Below are positions 1-9,773 of a stretch of 64,000 nucleotides of DNA, piece by piece. The translations under genes and the position numbers were made by a program. Under the pieces are notes generated by a model. It ran no database searches. It had not been told where the DNA came from and worked only from the letters and a program-made list of their open reading frames with translations. The stretch spans positions 82,373,127-82,437,126 of the forward strand of contig CM077023.1 in assembly GCA_039090855.1 (NCBI GenBank), written 5' to 3'. Position 1 is the first letter of the stretch. Each line of letters begins with the position of its first letter. Source of the DNA: Macrothele yani. Lineage: Eukaryota > Arthropoda > Arachnida > Araneae > Macrothelidae.

Positions 1-24
1 CCGTAAGACAAACACAACATCCAT
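1..24 (-). repeat. SINE-A fragment at window edge
   Basis: The first 24 bases are the exact reverse complement of the block following the tRNA-like head in SINE-A (compare about 12752-12775). The tRNA-like part that should follow is not recognisable, so this is a truncated or decayed copy running off the window edge. Confidence 0.7.
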
Positions 25-821
25 ATTATCCATATTAACCACGATGACGTACCGTCTATACACGTTATTAACTCAAAGAGCTAAAACGTTATGTACCAAT
101 AAAAGTAAGATCTTTCGGGAAACACTCTGTTCCCATCATCAGACTAAGTAAAAGTTGCCGTGTGCCCGACATACTGTACATATATACGAAAATGCTAGAC
201 ATGAAAATGACGTATGTTGATGTAGTAATCTGCGCATTGACTGTCCTTTGGTGACGGGGAGGTTAGTTACCAATGCATTATGACAATTATTAGGCCCACT
301 AGATTGCAGTACGCGAATCTGCAGCCTGCTTTTCGCAAAAGGGCCTCCAACATATTTTTCCACGGGGTGTGTGTGTGTGTGGGGGGGGGGGGGGTTAGTG
401 ATCAAATGTCTGCTTAATATTCTTTTGATTTCAACAAACTATAATCACGAGGCAAAATAAAATAAAATAAAGTGGTTGTTGACTCAAAATATTTTTTTTA
501 AATTCGCAGAATTCTTTAGTTAGCCAGTAATCTCGATGCAGTTATACGCTATCATAGGATCTCCCTTTTATTTTTTTTAAACAATGGCGTACCATCTCTT
601 GGGTCGCCAAGCTAAACCGGTACAAGTCGAATGCGAGTCTGGGTATAGAAGCTGTGGGCATCACCAGAAGCTATATAATTTGTGATGCCCATCCAAGCAT
701 ATGTTTAAATGAGCATATTAAATTTATATGGACGAGGATACTCGAAAGCTCGTCAGAAAGTTTTCGTCTAACGTATATTCATGCAATATAACCGATAGCT
801 CAGATTCAATAGTACATAATA
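25..821. other. AT-rich non-coding stretch
   Basis: No gene or dispersed repeat is recognised here. It holds a GT microsatellite followed by a G run at 367-394 and a short AAAAT-type simple repeat near 452-471. Confidence 0.5.
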
Positions 822-2040
822 CACGGTCGAGTCACTTTATTGTGACCACCAGGTAATATCCAGAGTAACTACCGTGTACAGCGCGGACAGCAGCTAGTCG
901 GGCTGGGAGTGATTCAATAAGGTGCTGGAAGGTGTCCACAGGTTTCTGGAGCCAGACTGCAGTGCATCTGACAGCTGTAGGAGGGTGCGTGGTGGAGGAT
1001 TCATAGAGCGAACAACACGATAGAGTTGGTCCCACAGATGCTCAAATGGGTTTAAGTCTGGGGAATCAAGGGGCCAGAGAAGTGCTTTGAAGTCTTCATC
1101 GTGCTGTTCCAACCACTCTCGGACATTTCTAGCTGTGTGACACGTCGCCTTATTGTGCTGGAAGATCCCATCTGCCACAGGGAAGACAGTCAGCATTGGG
1201 TGTACGTGGTCTGCAAGGATGGATTCATAACAAATTCGGTCCATAGTGCCTTCCACGGGCATGAGTAGACCTAGGGAATGCCACGAAAACATTCTCCAGA
1301 CCAAAACGGTGCCCCCACCAGCTTGTGTTCTTCCAGCAATGGTTGAAGAGTGTTTGTTTTCCGATCTTTCTCGCCTTATACGCCAACGTCCATCCGTTCG
1401 ATGAAGCAGGAAACGTGACTCATCGGAGAAGGCAATCCTTTGCCAATCAGCGGGGGTCTAATTCCGATACTGCCATGCAAATGTAAGCATTTTCTGCCGA
1501 TGCACCTTCGTTAGCATAGGTGCAGTGACCATCCGTCTGCATCAGAGCCCCATTCGCAGCAGGGTTCGCTGAACTGTCGTTTTAGACACACTTCCGGTAG
1601 CCTCCTAGTTCATTCGGCCAGTGAGTTACTCCACTGTAGCGTGTAGATCGGCCCTCACGAACCTTTGCAGCCGACGTTCACCTCTCACATCAATGGCACA
1701 TAGTGCTCCGCAGTTTGCACGTCGATTATTCGCAGTTGCGCCATTTCTCCAATCACGATACTCTCGAACCACAGCAGCACGCAAACAGTTCACAAACGGC
1801 GCTGCTTCAGAAATACTTCCACCCTTGCCCCAAAAGCCGATATTTATCCCTTTTTGCAAATTGCAAATCTAATGAATCGATCCTTTTATCCATGACAGCA
1901 ACGAGTGATATGTTTTCAGAATGCCTACAGCACACTTTATATACCTTCCAAGCCAGCTCACGACACGTGCCTTCTTTCATTGGCTTCGCGCTGTTGACGT
2001 CAAAAGCAGGAGGTGGTCACAATAATGTGACTCGACTGTG
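822..2040 (-). mobile_element. Tc1/mariner element, complete ends, dead transposase
   Basis: Terminal inverted repeats of about 29 bp (822-850 and 2012-2040, starting CACNGTCGAGTCAC) lie between TA target duplications at 820-821 and 2041-2042, giving 1219 bp. The transposase is on the minus strand. An N-terminal helix-turn-helix-like stretch lies at about 1626-1859, an FSDESRF-like first catalytic block near 1415-1430, and the SPDLNPFEHLWDQL block with the catalytic glutamate near 1035-1080. The second catalytic aspartate is lost: the usual FQQDNA block reads FQHNKA near 1150-1165. Frameshifts split the ORF. It is a recognisable but inactive DD34E-type copy. Confidence 0.9.
894..1304 (-). pseudogene. 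Tc1-type transposase C-terminal fragment
   Basis: This is a 136-codon open stretch covering the second half of the DDE domain of the enclosing element. It contains CHTARNVREWLEQHDEDFKA followed by SPDLNPFEHLWDQL, which is typical of Tc1 transposases. It has no start of its own, and the rest of the protein lies upstream on the minus strand in other frames. FQHNKA replaces FQQDNA, so the catalytic triad is broken. It is a decayed transposon gene and shows no host function. Confidence 0.85.
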
Positions 2041-2042
2041 TA

Positions 2043-2994
2043 TAAACTGAAGGTCTGAAATCCTAACGAATCGCAGGCTGGATTATAACTGAGCCCCAGC
2101 TCTGAACCATCTGCTAAGGGTTCCTGTTGAAATCTTTAAACTGTGGTTTTCTTCCACAAATACATGTTTTCAGTTTTCGTTAATTTACTTTACTAGCATG
2201 TAAATTTTCCGTACCAAAAAGACGGTAAATTCTTTTTTCAGTCCAGTATAAGCTCAATTTTGATTTACATATAATGCAGTTCTATTATCTTAAAATATTT
2301 CTTTTCGTGTAAAGATCAAAGACAAAGGGTTAAAACGTCTTCCCACCCCCATTTTTTTATATCATTATATGACCGAAAGGTGCATCGTCTAGTAACACAC
2401 TACGTTGGCAAAGCTTTTGCAAATTATTAGAGTTATGCATAAGTTTCCAGCACTCCACGCTGCGGGCTGTAAAAGCGAAACGGTTGAATTGTTTAAGAAT
2501 TTCTTGCAGGAAGGGTTTGGCAACACCACGTTGAATGACACATGTTGGCTGACTGCCCACAGATGAGGTTAGTTAAGCTCGGACATGGCAACTCACGAGG
2601 GTGCATATTTGACACTGATGGTTGTTCATGTTTAATCTGAGAAAAACACTGCGAAGGCAAAAGAGCAGATTTGATTGGCACACGAAAAGAAAGTTTTAGG
2701 TGCAAGCACGTGTCGTGACTGGTGATTGCTGTGTGGAGGAAAAGCAGCGTAGAGGACGGCCGAAGGAGATGCAGAGCGGAGATTTAACATAAATAAGTGT
2801 TAAGATGGGCTCTCAATGAACAGCGTTATCACGTTTGGTCTCGGAGGGTAAATTTTGCCCAGTATGGGATAGGGTTACTATCCTAATTACCCCCGCATCT
2901 AAATCATCGTTACTGCTTACTGAGAGAATTTGCATTCATAGCCTTCGGGGTATTCGTTAGGGTGAACACTCGTTTCCCCTAATTCCCGTTTGTA
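2043..2994. other. Non-coding stretch with a shared motif at 2905-2960
   Basis: No gene is recognised. About 55 bases at 2905-2960 (ending GCATTCATAGCCTTCGGGGT) recur in the same orientation at 11705-11760. In both places the block lies near a TTAGGG-rich minisatellite, so it is probably part of the same dispersed element. Confidence 0.5.
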
Positions 2995-3154
2995 TAACGA
3001 AGTAAATTTTCCGTCATTTCTGGTCTACGCCGGGATTCGAACCCGAGTCCGCTTATTCCGGAACAAGTCGCTCTACCAACTGAGCTACGCAGACGTTCAT
3101 TTTGATTGCTATCTGCCTTTATGTCGTGTGCGTCCTGCTGGCAGGTACGTCACA
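2995..3154 (-). repeat. SINE-B (tRNA-derived), copy 1
   Basis: On the minus strand a tRNA-like head shows box A (TAGCTCAGTTGGTAGAGCG) and box B (GGTTCGAATCCC). GTCTGCG and CGTAGAC can pair as an acceptor stem. A roughly 60-base leader beginning TGACGTACCTGCC precedes it, and the copy ends in ...ACTTCGTTA. The anticodon arm closes on a 6-nt loop and the unit recurs at 3417 and 32871, so it is a SINE rather than a functional tRNA gene. Confidence 0.8.
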
Positions 3155-3416
3155 TCTCCCCCCCGAAAGAGGGCCGGGGGCATGGCCCATGGGTCAGCCG
3201 TGACCATGAATCGTTGCAGGCAGCCATCCACTGTAGAACGTGCACTTGAGAACTCCCAGTCAATTCGGTGTGTGGAATGAAACGTCACACACATTTAGTT
3301 TTCGAAGCGCTGGAGAAGGGATTCTGTGATTTTTCCTCTCTCGCGGTGTGGAAAGAACATCACACCATTGCGAGATTTTGAACAGCCGGGTCATCCGAAA
3401 AGTTCGGGCGCCATTA

Positions 3417-3575
3417 TAACGAAGTAAATTTCTCCGTCATTTTTGGTCTACGCCGGGAAGCGAACCCGAGTCCGCTTATTCCGGAACAAGTAGCTCACCA
3501 ACTGAGCTACGCAGACGTTCATTCTGATTGCTATCTGCCTTTATGTCGTGTGCTTCCTGCTGGCAGGTACGTCAC
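3417..3575 (-). repeat. SINE-B, copy 2
   Basis: Nearly identical to the copy 422 bp upstream, with the same leader, boxes and 3' end. The intervening 3155-3416 contains no recognised gene. The adjoining minisatellite starts directly at this copy's leader end. Confidence 0.8.
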
Positions 3576-3900
3576 ATTTGCCCTAAACGCATTTACCCGA
3601 ATGGCGTTTCCCAGAAATCGCTTTTGCCCGAATTCCCATTTCCCCTAATTTCGTTTCCCCTAATTTCGTTTCCCCTAATTTCGTTTCCCCTAAATCTCGT
3701 TTCCCCGAATTCACGTTTGCCCTAAACACGTTTACCCTAATGGCGTTTCCCCGAAATCGCTTTTACCCGAACTCCCATTTCCCCCAATTTCATTTCCTCT
3801 AATCTCGGTTCCCCTAAATCTCGTTTCCCCCAATTCACGTTTGCCCTAAACACGTTTGCCCGTATCAAAGTTTCCCCTAAAAAGGTTTACTGTTTCAAGT
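3576..3900 (-). repeat. Minisatellite, ~17-bp CCCCTAA/TTAGGGG units
   Basis: A degenerate array of 16-18 bp units of the type CGTTTCCCCTAATTT. Variants (CCCGAAATCGC, CCCTAAACACG, CCCTAATGGCG) recur in a fixed order, suggesting a higher-order period of roughly 100-120 bp. The same ordered variants occur on the opposite strand at 11290-11700. Weaker units continue to about 3985. Confidence 0.8.
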
Positions 3901-4109
3901 TTGTGCTTATTCTCCTTTGCCTTGATTCGCGTTTTCACCAATTCATGTTTTCCGTAATTCATGTTTGTCCTGATTTTCGTTGAGCGAAATAAAACGTTTC
4001 TTTTATCGCCAAAATTCAGGGGAAAATATCGGATTTATCGTCAAATTCAGGAAAAAATCGTTGTATGTAATTTTTTATCGTCAAATTCATGAAAATATAT
4101 GTGTATTTA

Positions 4110-4881
4110 ATCATCATCATCAACCATTATCAATCTACTGCTGGATGAATGAAGATCTCACCAAGTTTCTTTCACTACGGTCTGTCTTGCCCCAGTCTCC
4201 ACCATCTCACTCCCGCACACTTTCAAATTTCATCCACCCATCTCCAATGTGGTCTTCTTCTGTGTCTTTTCCTGTCCCTTGGAATCCAGTCTAAAATTTC
4301 GGCTGTCCATCGATGGTCTATCCTTTTGGCAATATGTCTAGGCCATTGCCATTTCAGGGATTTTAATCTGATCATGATGTCTTCCACTCTTGTCATTTTT
4401 CTGATCCACGAGTTCCTCTTCTTATCTCTCTTGGTTACACCAAGCATGCACCTTTCCATGGTACTTTGAGTTGTCTGTAGTCTTTGTATGTATCTTTTAG
4501 TTAAGGTCCGTGTCTATGCACCATATGTAAGCACTGGAAGGATGCATTGATCAAACACTTTTCTTTTAAGACATAATGGCACATTGCTCTTGAAAATTAT
4601 ACTGTTTCTTCCAAAAGCTCTCCAGGCAAGTTTTATACGCCGATTAATTTCTTCATCAGTGTGACTCTCACTTAATATCTGCTCTCCAAAATAAATGTAG
4701 GTAATGGTTATCTCCAGCTTTTCCCCATCAACCGATAAATTTTCATTTTTTGTAAAAGCATTGTACATCACTTTTGTCTTCTGAAAGTTCATTTTTAATC
4801 CCACTTCTTTACTCTTGTAAGCAAGTTCCTGGATCATACTTTGCAGCTCTGATGGGGTAGTTGCAAAAATGACTACGTCAT
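4110..4881 (-). mobile_element. 5'-truncated RTE-type LINE
   Basis: This is a second copy of the 3' end of the LINE at 4951-8020, matching from its ATC-repeat 3' terminus to about residue 738 of the ORF, just after the FADD box. It stops abruptly at 4881, as expected from incomplete reverse transcription. Its reading frame is interrupted; open pieces lie at 4223-4459 and 4514-4881. It differs from the full copy by scattered substitutions, so the two are separate insertions of one family. Confidence 0.9.
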
Positions 4882-4907
4882 TTTTACATTGTATATCCCT
4901 TACATAT

Positions 4908-4950
4908 ACAATATATATATATATATATATATCATCATCATCATCATCAT
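4908..4950. repeat. (TA)n then (ATC)n microsatellite
   Basis: A TA tract at about 4910-4932 runs into ATC repeats at 4932-4950. The ATC repeat is the 3' terminal microsatellite of the full-length LINE (minus strand), a known trait of RTE-clade LINEs. Confidence 0.85.
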
Positions 4951-7900
4951 TGTCAACCATTATCAATCCACTGCTGGATGAAGGTCTCCCCAAGTTTCCT
5001 CCACAACGGTCTGTCTTGTGCCAGTCTCCTCCATGTCACCCCTGCATACTTTCGAATTTCATCCACCCATCTCCCATGTGGTCTTCTTCTGGGTCTTTTC
5101 CTGTCCCTTGGAATCCAATCTAAAATTTCGGCTGTCCATCGATGGTCTGTCCTTCTGGCAGTATGTCCAGCCCATTGCCATTTCAGGGATTTAACTCTGA
5201 TCATGATGTCTTCCACTCTTGTCATTTTTCGGATCCACGAGTTCCTCTTCTTATCTCTCCTGGTTACACCAAGTATGCACCTCTCCATGCTTCTTTGAGT
5301 TGTCTGCAGCCTTTGTATGTCTCTTTTAGTTAAGGTCCACGTCTCTGCACCATACGTAAGCACTGGAAGGATGCATTGATCAAACACTTTTCTTTTAAGA
5401 CATAATGGCATATTGCTCTTGAAAATTATGCTGTTTCTTCCAAAAGCTCTCCAGGCAAGTTTTGTACTCCGATTAATTTCTTCATCAATGTGACCCTCAC
5501 TTGATATCTGCTGTCCAAGATAAACGTATGTGTCTGTTATCTCCAGCTTTTCTCCATCAATCGATAAATCTTCATTTCTTGCAAAAGCATTGAACATCAC
5601 TTTTGTCTTCTGAAAGTTCATTTTTAATCCCACTTCTTTACTCTTGTCAGCAAGTTCCTGGATCATACTCTGCAGCTCTGATGGGCTAGTTGCAAAAATG
5701 ACTACGTCATCAGCAAAACGAAGGTGGGTTAGATAATCTCCATTAATCTTTATCCCCTTGTTTTCCCAGCTCAGTGACTGAAAAACACCCTCCAATGTGG
5801 CATTAAAGAGCTTCGGAGATATGGTGTCACCTTGTCTCACTCCCTTTCCAATTTTTATGTGTGTTGTATTTTCAAATAGCCTAATCTTTGCACTTGCATT
5901 TTCATAGATGTTATTAATAATATTAATGTATGCATCTTCAATACCGCAGGTTTTCAGAGCCATTGTAACTGCTGATGGTTTCACCGAGTCAAAGGCTTTT
6001 TCATAATCGATAAAAGCCATGCACAATGGAAGTTCATATTCCCTCGCTCTTTCAATTAGTTCTCTCAGCACATGGATATGATCTATTGTGCTGTAGCCAC
6101 TCCTGAATCCAGCTTGTTCTCTCGGTTGAACCATGTCCAGTGTTACCTTCAAGCGGTGTGAAAGAACTTTAGTGAAGATTTTATAAACTACTGATAGGAG
6201 GCTGATAGGTCTGTAGTTTCCGAGATCCTCAATGTCACCTTTCTTATGTAGCAAGATCATTGTAGCGTTGTTCCAATCCTCAGGAAATTTCCCTTCATTA
6301 AGGCATCGAGTGAAAATTTGGGCGAGTACTGTTTCGATTTCTCCACTTGCTTCTTGTATGATGTCTACAGTAATTCCATCTTCTCCTGGAGCTTTTCCCC
6401 GCTTCATGTTCTTGATTGCATGTGCAACTTCTGCTGGAAGGACTGGAGGAACTCTGGTACTGGTATCTTTCATGATGTCTGGAGTGCATGTATCATCCCT
6501 TTCATATAATTTGGAGTAGAAATCTTTCACTCTTGTCAAAATTTCACCTCTATTTCTTGTTACAGAACCATCTTCTTTTCTCAGTGCCATAATCTGTTTT
6601 CTTCCCTTACTGAGATGTCCCTTTGCTATCTTTAGGCTTTGGTTGTTTTCAATTGCTTTCCTCACTAGTTCACAGTTGAATTTTCTTACGTCTTCAGTGA
6701 TACTTTTTCGTACTGTCTTGCATAGCTCTATATATTCCACTTTGGAAGTCACATCTTCTTTAGTTGTCCTCATCTCTCTTCTTTTTTGCATCAACATTTT
6801 CGTTTTTCCTGATAATTTATTTACATGCAACTTGTTCTTAGACCCAGCTAATTTTGTTGCTGTTTCCATAAGAGCTTTGGTTACTTTTCTGTTAACTTCA
6901 GAGATGTCCACTTCTTCCGATGTTAGGCCTTCTAAAGCAGAGAACCTGTTCTTCAGTTCCAACTTGAAGGTATTATGGTGTTTTTTAAGGTTGGTTATGT
7001 CAATAGATTTTGTTTGTCTTATGAGCTTGCCACGTTCAAGTTTAGTGTTGAGGTGCATCTTACATCTCACCAATCTATGGTCACTACCTGTGTTGAACTT
7101 GTTTCGCACACTGCAGTCTTCTATGACGAATTTTTTGTTACACATAATAAAATCAATTTCACTTGTCGTCCCATTTGGATGTCTCCATGTCCATTTCCTG
7201 TGTGGCTTTTTCTTGAAGAAGGAGTTCAAGATGAAAAACCCTTCTGCCTCTGCAAACTCTACGAGAGCATTTCCACGCTGGTTTCTGTTGCCGTGACCGT
7301 ATTTACCTACTGAAGTTTCATTCTGTTGCCGTTGCCCTATTTTTGCATTGAAATCTCCCATAATTATTTTCAAGTGCTGCTTACCTTTATTATTTAGATG
7401 ACAAATTTCCTCATAAAATTCTTCAATTTCTTCTTCAGGATGACTTGTGGTGGGTGCATAAGTTTGAATAATCTGAGCCTGGTATCTTCTCGATAGTTGG
7501 ATAACGAGTCGTGCAGCTCTGTCAGAGGAACTTTCAACTTCTACCACTTTATCCTTCAGTTTCTTGTTTATTATAAATCCAACACCACTAGTTCTGCCAG
7601 TATCTGTCCCACGATAGTAGAAGAGATGTCCACTTTTCAGTTCGATGAGATCTTCTCCTTTTCTCCTTACCTCACTTAGCCCCACGATGTCCCACTTGAT
7701 CCTTTGTAGTTCCTCTTCCAATTCAAGAAGCCTTGAATCAGAAGATAGGGAGCGTCCATTGTACGTTGCCAAGGTCAGCATCAGATGGCAGCCTAGTCCG
7801 GTCCTCCGGGGATTCTTAGCACCCTCTGCCTTCATGTCGCACTGGCCGCTGCCTTGGCCAGGTACATTCCAGCTGCCGGAGACTGAGGGCCAAGATTTAA

Positions 7901-8020
7901 GTTGTGGAGTCATTTTGGAGGGGTTTGGCCATAACTCACCACGCTGGCCAAGCGGGTTGGTGAGTGTGGGATAGCATTTCCTCTAATCCCGATGGTATAG
8001 TTATACCGCTATTGGCGGTC
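4951..8020 (-). mobile_element. Full-length RTE-clade non-LTR retrotransposon
   Basis: About 3.07 kb. It has a short 5' leader (7914 to about 8020), one intact ORF (4953-7913), almost no 3' UTR and an ATC microsatellite tail, which is the compact layout of RTE elements. It lies head-to-tail with the truncated sister copy at 4110-4881. The 5' limit is uncertain because it runs into a TA microsatellite. The intact ORF argues for fairly recent insertion. Confidence 0.88.
4953..7913 (-). CDS. RTE LINE endonuclease-reverse transcriptase, intact ORF
   Basis: 986 codons from an ATG at 7911-7913 to TGA at 4953-4955 with no interruption. An apurinic-type endonuclease domain spans about residues 45-285: ATYNGRSL, the catalytic glutamate in GLSEVR (about 81), TYAPT (about 151), MGDFNAKIG (about 185-193), and SDHRL (277-281). 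A reverse transcriptase domain follows: NYRPISLLSVVYKI (about 566), IDYEKAFD (635-642), GVRQGDTISPKLFN (691-704), and the catalytic box FADD (733-736) in place of YADD. The C-terminus holds an AETWTLTK block and a basic RDRKRPRRRPHGRW tail, as in RTE proteins. All expected catalytic residues are present, so the protein could be functional. It is a transposon gene rather than a host gene. Another in-frame ATG (MLTLATYNG) just before the endonuclease could be the true start. Confidence 0.93.
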   Translation of the reverse strand: MTPQLKSWPSVSGSWNVPGQGSGQCDMKAEGAKNPRRTGLGCHLMLTLATYNGRSLSSDSRLLELEEELQRIKWDIVGLSEVRRKGEDLIELKSGHLFYYRGTDTGRTSGVGFIINKKLKDKVVEVESSSDRAARLVIQLSRRYQAQIIQTYAPTTSHPEEEIEEFYEEICHLNNKGKQHLKIIMGDFNAKIGQRQQNETSVGKYGHGNRNQRGNALVEFAEAEGFFILNSFFKKKPHRKWTWRHPNGTTSEIDFIMCNKKFVIEDCSVRNKFNTGSDHRLVRCKMHLNTKLERGKLIRQTKSIDITNLKKHHNTFKLELKNRFSALEGLTSEEVDISEVNRKVTKALMETATKLAGSKNKLHVNKLSGKTKMLMQKRREMRTTKEDVTSKVEYIELCKTVRKSITEDVRKFNCELVRKAIENNQSLKIAKGHLSKGRKQIMALRKEDGSVTRNRGEILTRVKDFYSKLYERDDTCTPDIMKDTSTRVPPVLPAEVAHAIKNMKRGKAPGEDGITVDIIQEASGEIETVLAQIFTRCLNEGKFPEDWNNATMILLHKKGDIEDLGNYRPISLLSVVYKIFTKVLSHRLKVTLDMVQPREQAGFRSGYSTIDHIHVLRELIERAREYELPLCMAFIDYEKAFDSVKPSAVTMALKTCGIEDAYINIINNIYENASAKIRLFENTTHIKIGKGVRQGDTISPKLFNATLEGVFQSLSWENKGIKINGDYLTHLRFADDVVIFATSPSELQSMIQELADKSKEVGLKMNFQKTKVMFNAFARNEDLSIDGEKLEITDTYVYLGQQISSEGHIDEEINRSTKLAWRAFGRNSIIFKSNMPLCLKRKVFDQCILPVLTYGAETWTLTKRDIQRLQTTQRSMERCILGVTRRDKKRNSWIRKMTRVEDIMIRVKSLKWQWAGHTARRTDHRWTAEILDWIPRDRKRPRRRPHGRWVDEIRKYAGVTWRRLAQDRPLWRKLGETFIQQWIDNG

Positions 8021-8066
<46 letters not shown>
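8021..8066. repeat. (TA)n microsatellite
   Basis: An uninterrupted TA tract at the 5' edge of the full-length LINE. It may mark an AT-rich insertion target. Confidence 0.9.
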
Positions 8067-8072
<6 letters not shown>

Positions 8073-8433
8073 CATTGCTCTATATCCCTCTCTTATCCCA
8101 GTGGTCAGTAATGTTTGGTCTTGCTGTTCAGTATTTATTGAAGAAATTTCCAGTCTTGATGTTTTCAGTGTGTATATATATACACTGCTGGACAATTGCT
8201 AAGGACGGATCATAAACGGCTATATAGCGCATAAAAAAGTAAGTGTGGTTGGATGCCAAGTGAAATCAAATAATGTCAGAATGACAGGACATTACAAGAA
8301 AGACAATTTATTGTGCTATGAAATCCAGAAGGCTTTGGAACGTGTTCAAGGGAGAAACGGGCCATTTTGTGCAGAATACGTAAACGTGAAAAAATGCAAT
8401 TACCGTCCGCAGGCGTTCCGGCGTAAGATGTCA

Positions 8434-8883
8434 ATACGGGATATGGCCACCATGGAGGGCGATGCAAGATTCCACTCGTCGTGTCATGCTTTGAACAACA
8501 TTATCAAGCAGCTGTTGGGGTAATTTATCCCATTCCTCTGTCAGTGCACGGATGAGGGTGTCCTTGTTTATTGGAGGGCATTGGCGACCAGCAAGACTCC
8601 TCCCCAAAGCATCCCCCACATTTTCAATGGGATTCAGATCTGGAGAACGTGCTGGCCATACGAGGCGTTGAATATCCTCGCTCTCAAGACACTCCTGGAC
8701 AGCGACTGTTCGATGACATGTTGCGTCGTCGTCCATGAAAATGAATCTATCACCGACAGCACCACGGAACATGCGAACATGAGGTAGCAGAACATCATTA
8801 ATGTATCGTTGGCCAGTCATAGTCCCAGTTGGAAGCACATAGAGGGACGTACGGCCATTTATCATGATGCCAGCCCATACCAC
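8434..8883 (-). pseudogene. Tc1 transposase C-terminal half (DDE domain)
   Basis: A 150-codon open stretch with VWAGIMINGRTSLYVLPTGT, the second catalytic aspartate in FMDDDATCHRTVAV and the glutamate in SPDLNPIENVGDALGR, with DD34E spacing. It ends in ALHGGHIPY and a stop. The first aspartate (expected in an FTDESRF block) should lie between this piece and the N-terminal half, which is where the palindromic block sits. Without that block the two halves would nearly make one gene. Confidence 0.85.
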
Positions 8884-8986
8884 GACACTACATGTCGCAT
8901 ATCGGTCCCTTTCCTGTATATTTGCCGGATAATATGCAGTACCACTATCACGCCAGATCAGTTGTCGTCGACAATCAGACGATAGA

Positions 8987-9084
8987 CTGTATCTACTCTA
9001 ATCTGAGAATTCTCAGATGAGAGTAGATACAGATAACGACTGGTCTGCTGTCCTCTTAAGAGGACAGCAGACCAGTCGTTATCT
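8987..9084. repeat. Back-to-back double palindrome
   Basis: The first palindrome has arms 8987-9009 and 9010-9032 (23 bp, one mismatch). The second has arms 9031-9057 and 9058-9084 (27 bp, perfect), with no spacer in either. They abut and interrupt the transposase coding sequence of the surrounding element. Confidence 0.9.
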
Positions 9085-9511
9085 GTCCAATTGCGACGTG
9101 ATGGCACCATTGCAATCGGGCGGTACGGTGAAGTCTGGACAATGGGATGCACACAACAGGACGGCAGGCGTATAGTCCTCCTTCATGCAAACGTCTGGCG
9201 ACAGTTTTTCGAGAGATCCACTTGCCAGTAGCAGCCATAAACTCATTTGCTACCTCACTAGCTGTGCTGTGCCGGTGTCTTTTTGTTGATAGCACTATGT
9301 ACCGATCTTCTGCAGGTGTCGTACTGTGAACACGACCTCCCCTGTGACGTTTGCTACACTCTCCATTTGTTTGAAATGATTTCCAAAGCCTTGAAACAAC
9401 ACTGTGGCTGACGTCGAACTCCCTGGCAACATCTGTTGTTTTTCGCCCTTCTTCAATCTTGCCAATAATACGGCCACGCGCAAAATCATCTAGGTGATGT
9501 CGGGAAGACAT
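9053..9511 (-). pseudogene. Tc1 transposase N-terminal half
   Basis: Starts at the ATG 9509-9511 with MSSRHHLDDFARGRIIGKIE, followed by a paired helix-turn-helix DNA-binding region (VAREFDVSHSVVSRLWKSFQ, then WISRKTVARRLHEGG) typical of Tc1 transposases. The frame fails around 9100, where the WTDNDWSAVL block continues in another frame (8958-9152) into the palindrome at 8987-9084. The ORF extends upstream of this ATG in frame, but family conservation begins at MSSRHH. Confidence 0.85.
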
Positions 9512-9773
9512 ACTGAAAATTGCAAGTTTGTCAATTGATTCTTTCCATTTCAACTTTGCGTTTGAACAACAACGGTCAATACGCGACAAATCCTTCATAC
9601 CTCTTATCAGCGCTATGACGTCACGAACAAGTTCGGCAATCCAAAATTTGCATACGCACAACACGTCTTACTGTATCCCGCACTTATGCTAATTTCCACA
9701 TTTTCCTGCCTTCCATTTTATGGTTGCTATCGTTGCTATTGTCATCCGTCCTTAGCAATTGTCCGGCAGTGTA

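Larger units (their letters stand above)
8183..9771 (-). mobile_element. Tc1-type element with internal double palindrome
   Basis: The inverted termini 8183-8210 and 9744-9771 (CACTGC[T/C]GGACAATTGCT) are flanked by TA at 8181-8182 and 9772-9773. The length is 1589 bp, about 300 bp longer than typical relatives in this window. The transposase on the minus strand is split by a palindromic block at 8987-9084. The copy is otherwise well preserved. Confidence 0.92.

Noticed and set aside
2357..2705. Minus-strand open frames near 2.4-2.7 kb
   Set aside because: Short, overlapping, without motifs or splice context.
3021..3095. Functional tRNA gene
   Set aside because: Boxes and acceptor pairing are present, but the anticodon loop is 6 nt and the unit recurs with the same leader and tail at other sites, so it is a SINE.
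6643..7296. 217-codon plus-strand frame opposite the LINE
   Set aside because: It is the antisense shadow of the LINE endonuclease-RT coding sequence.
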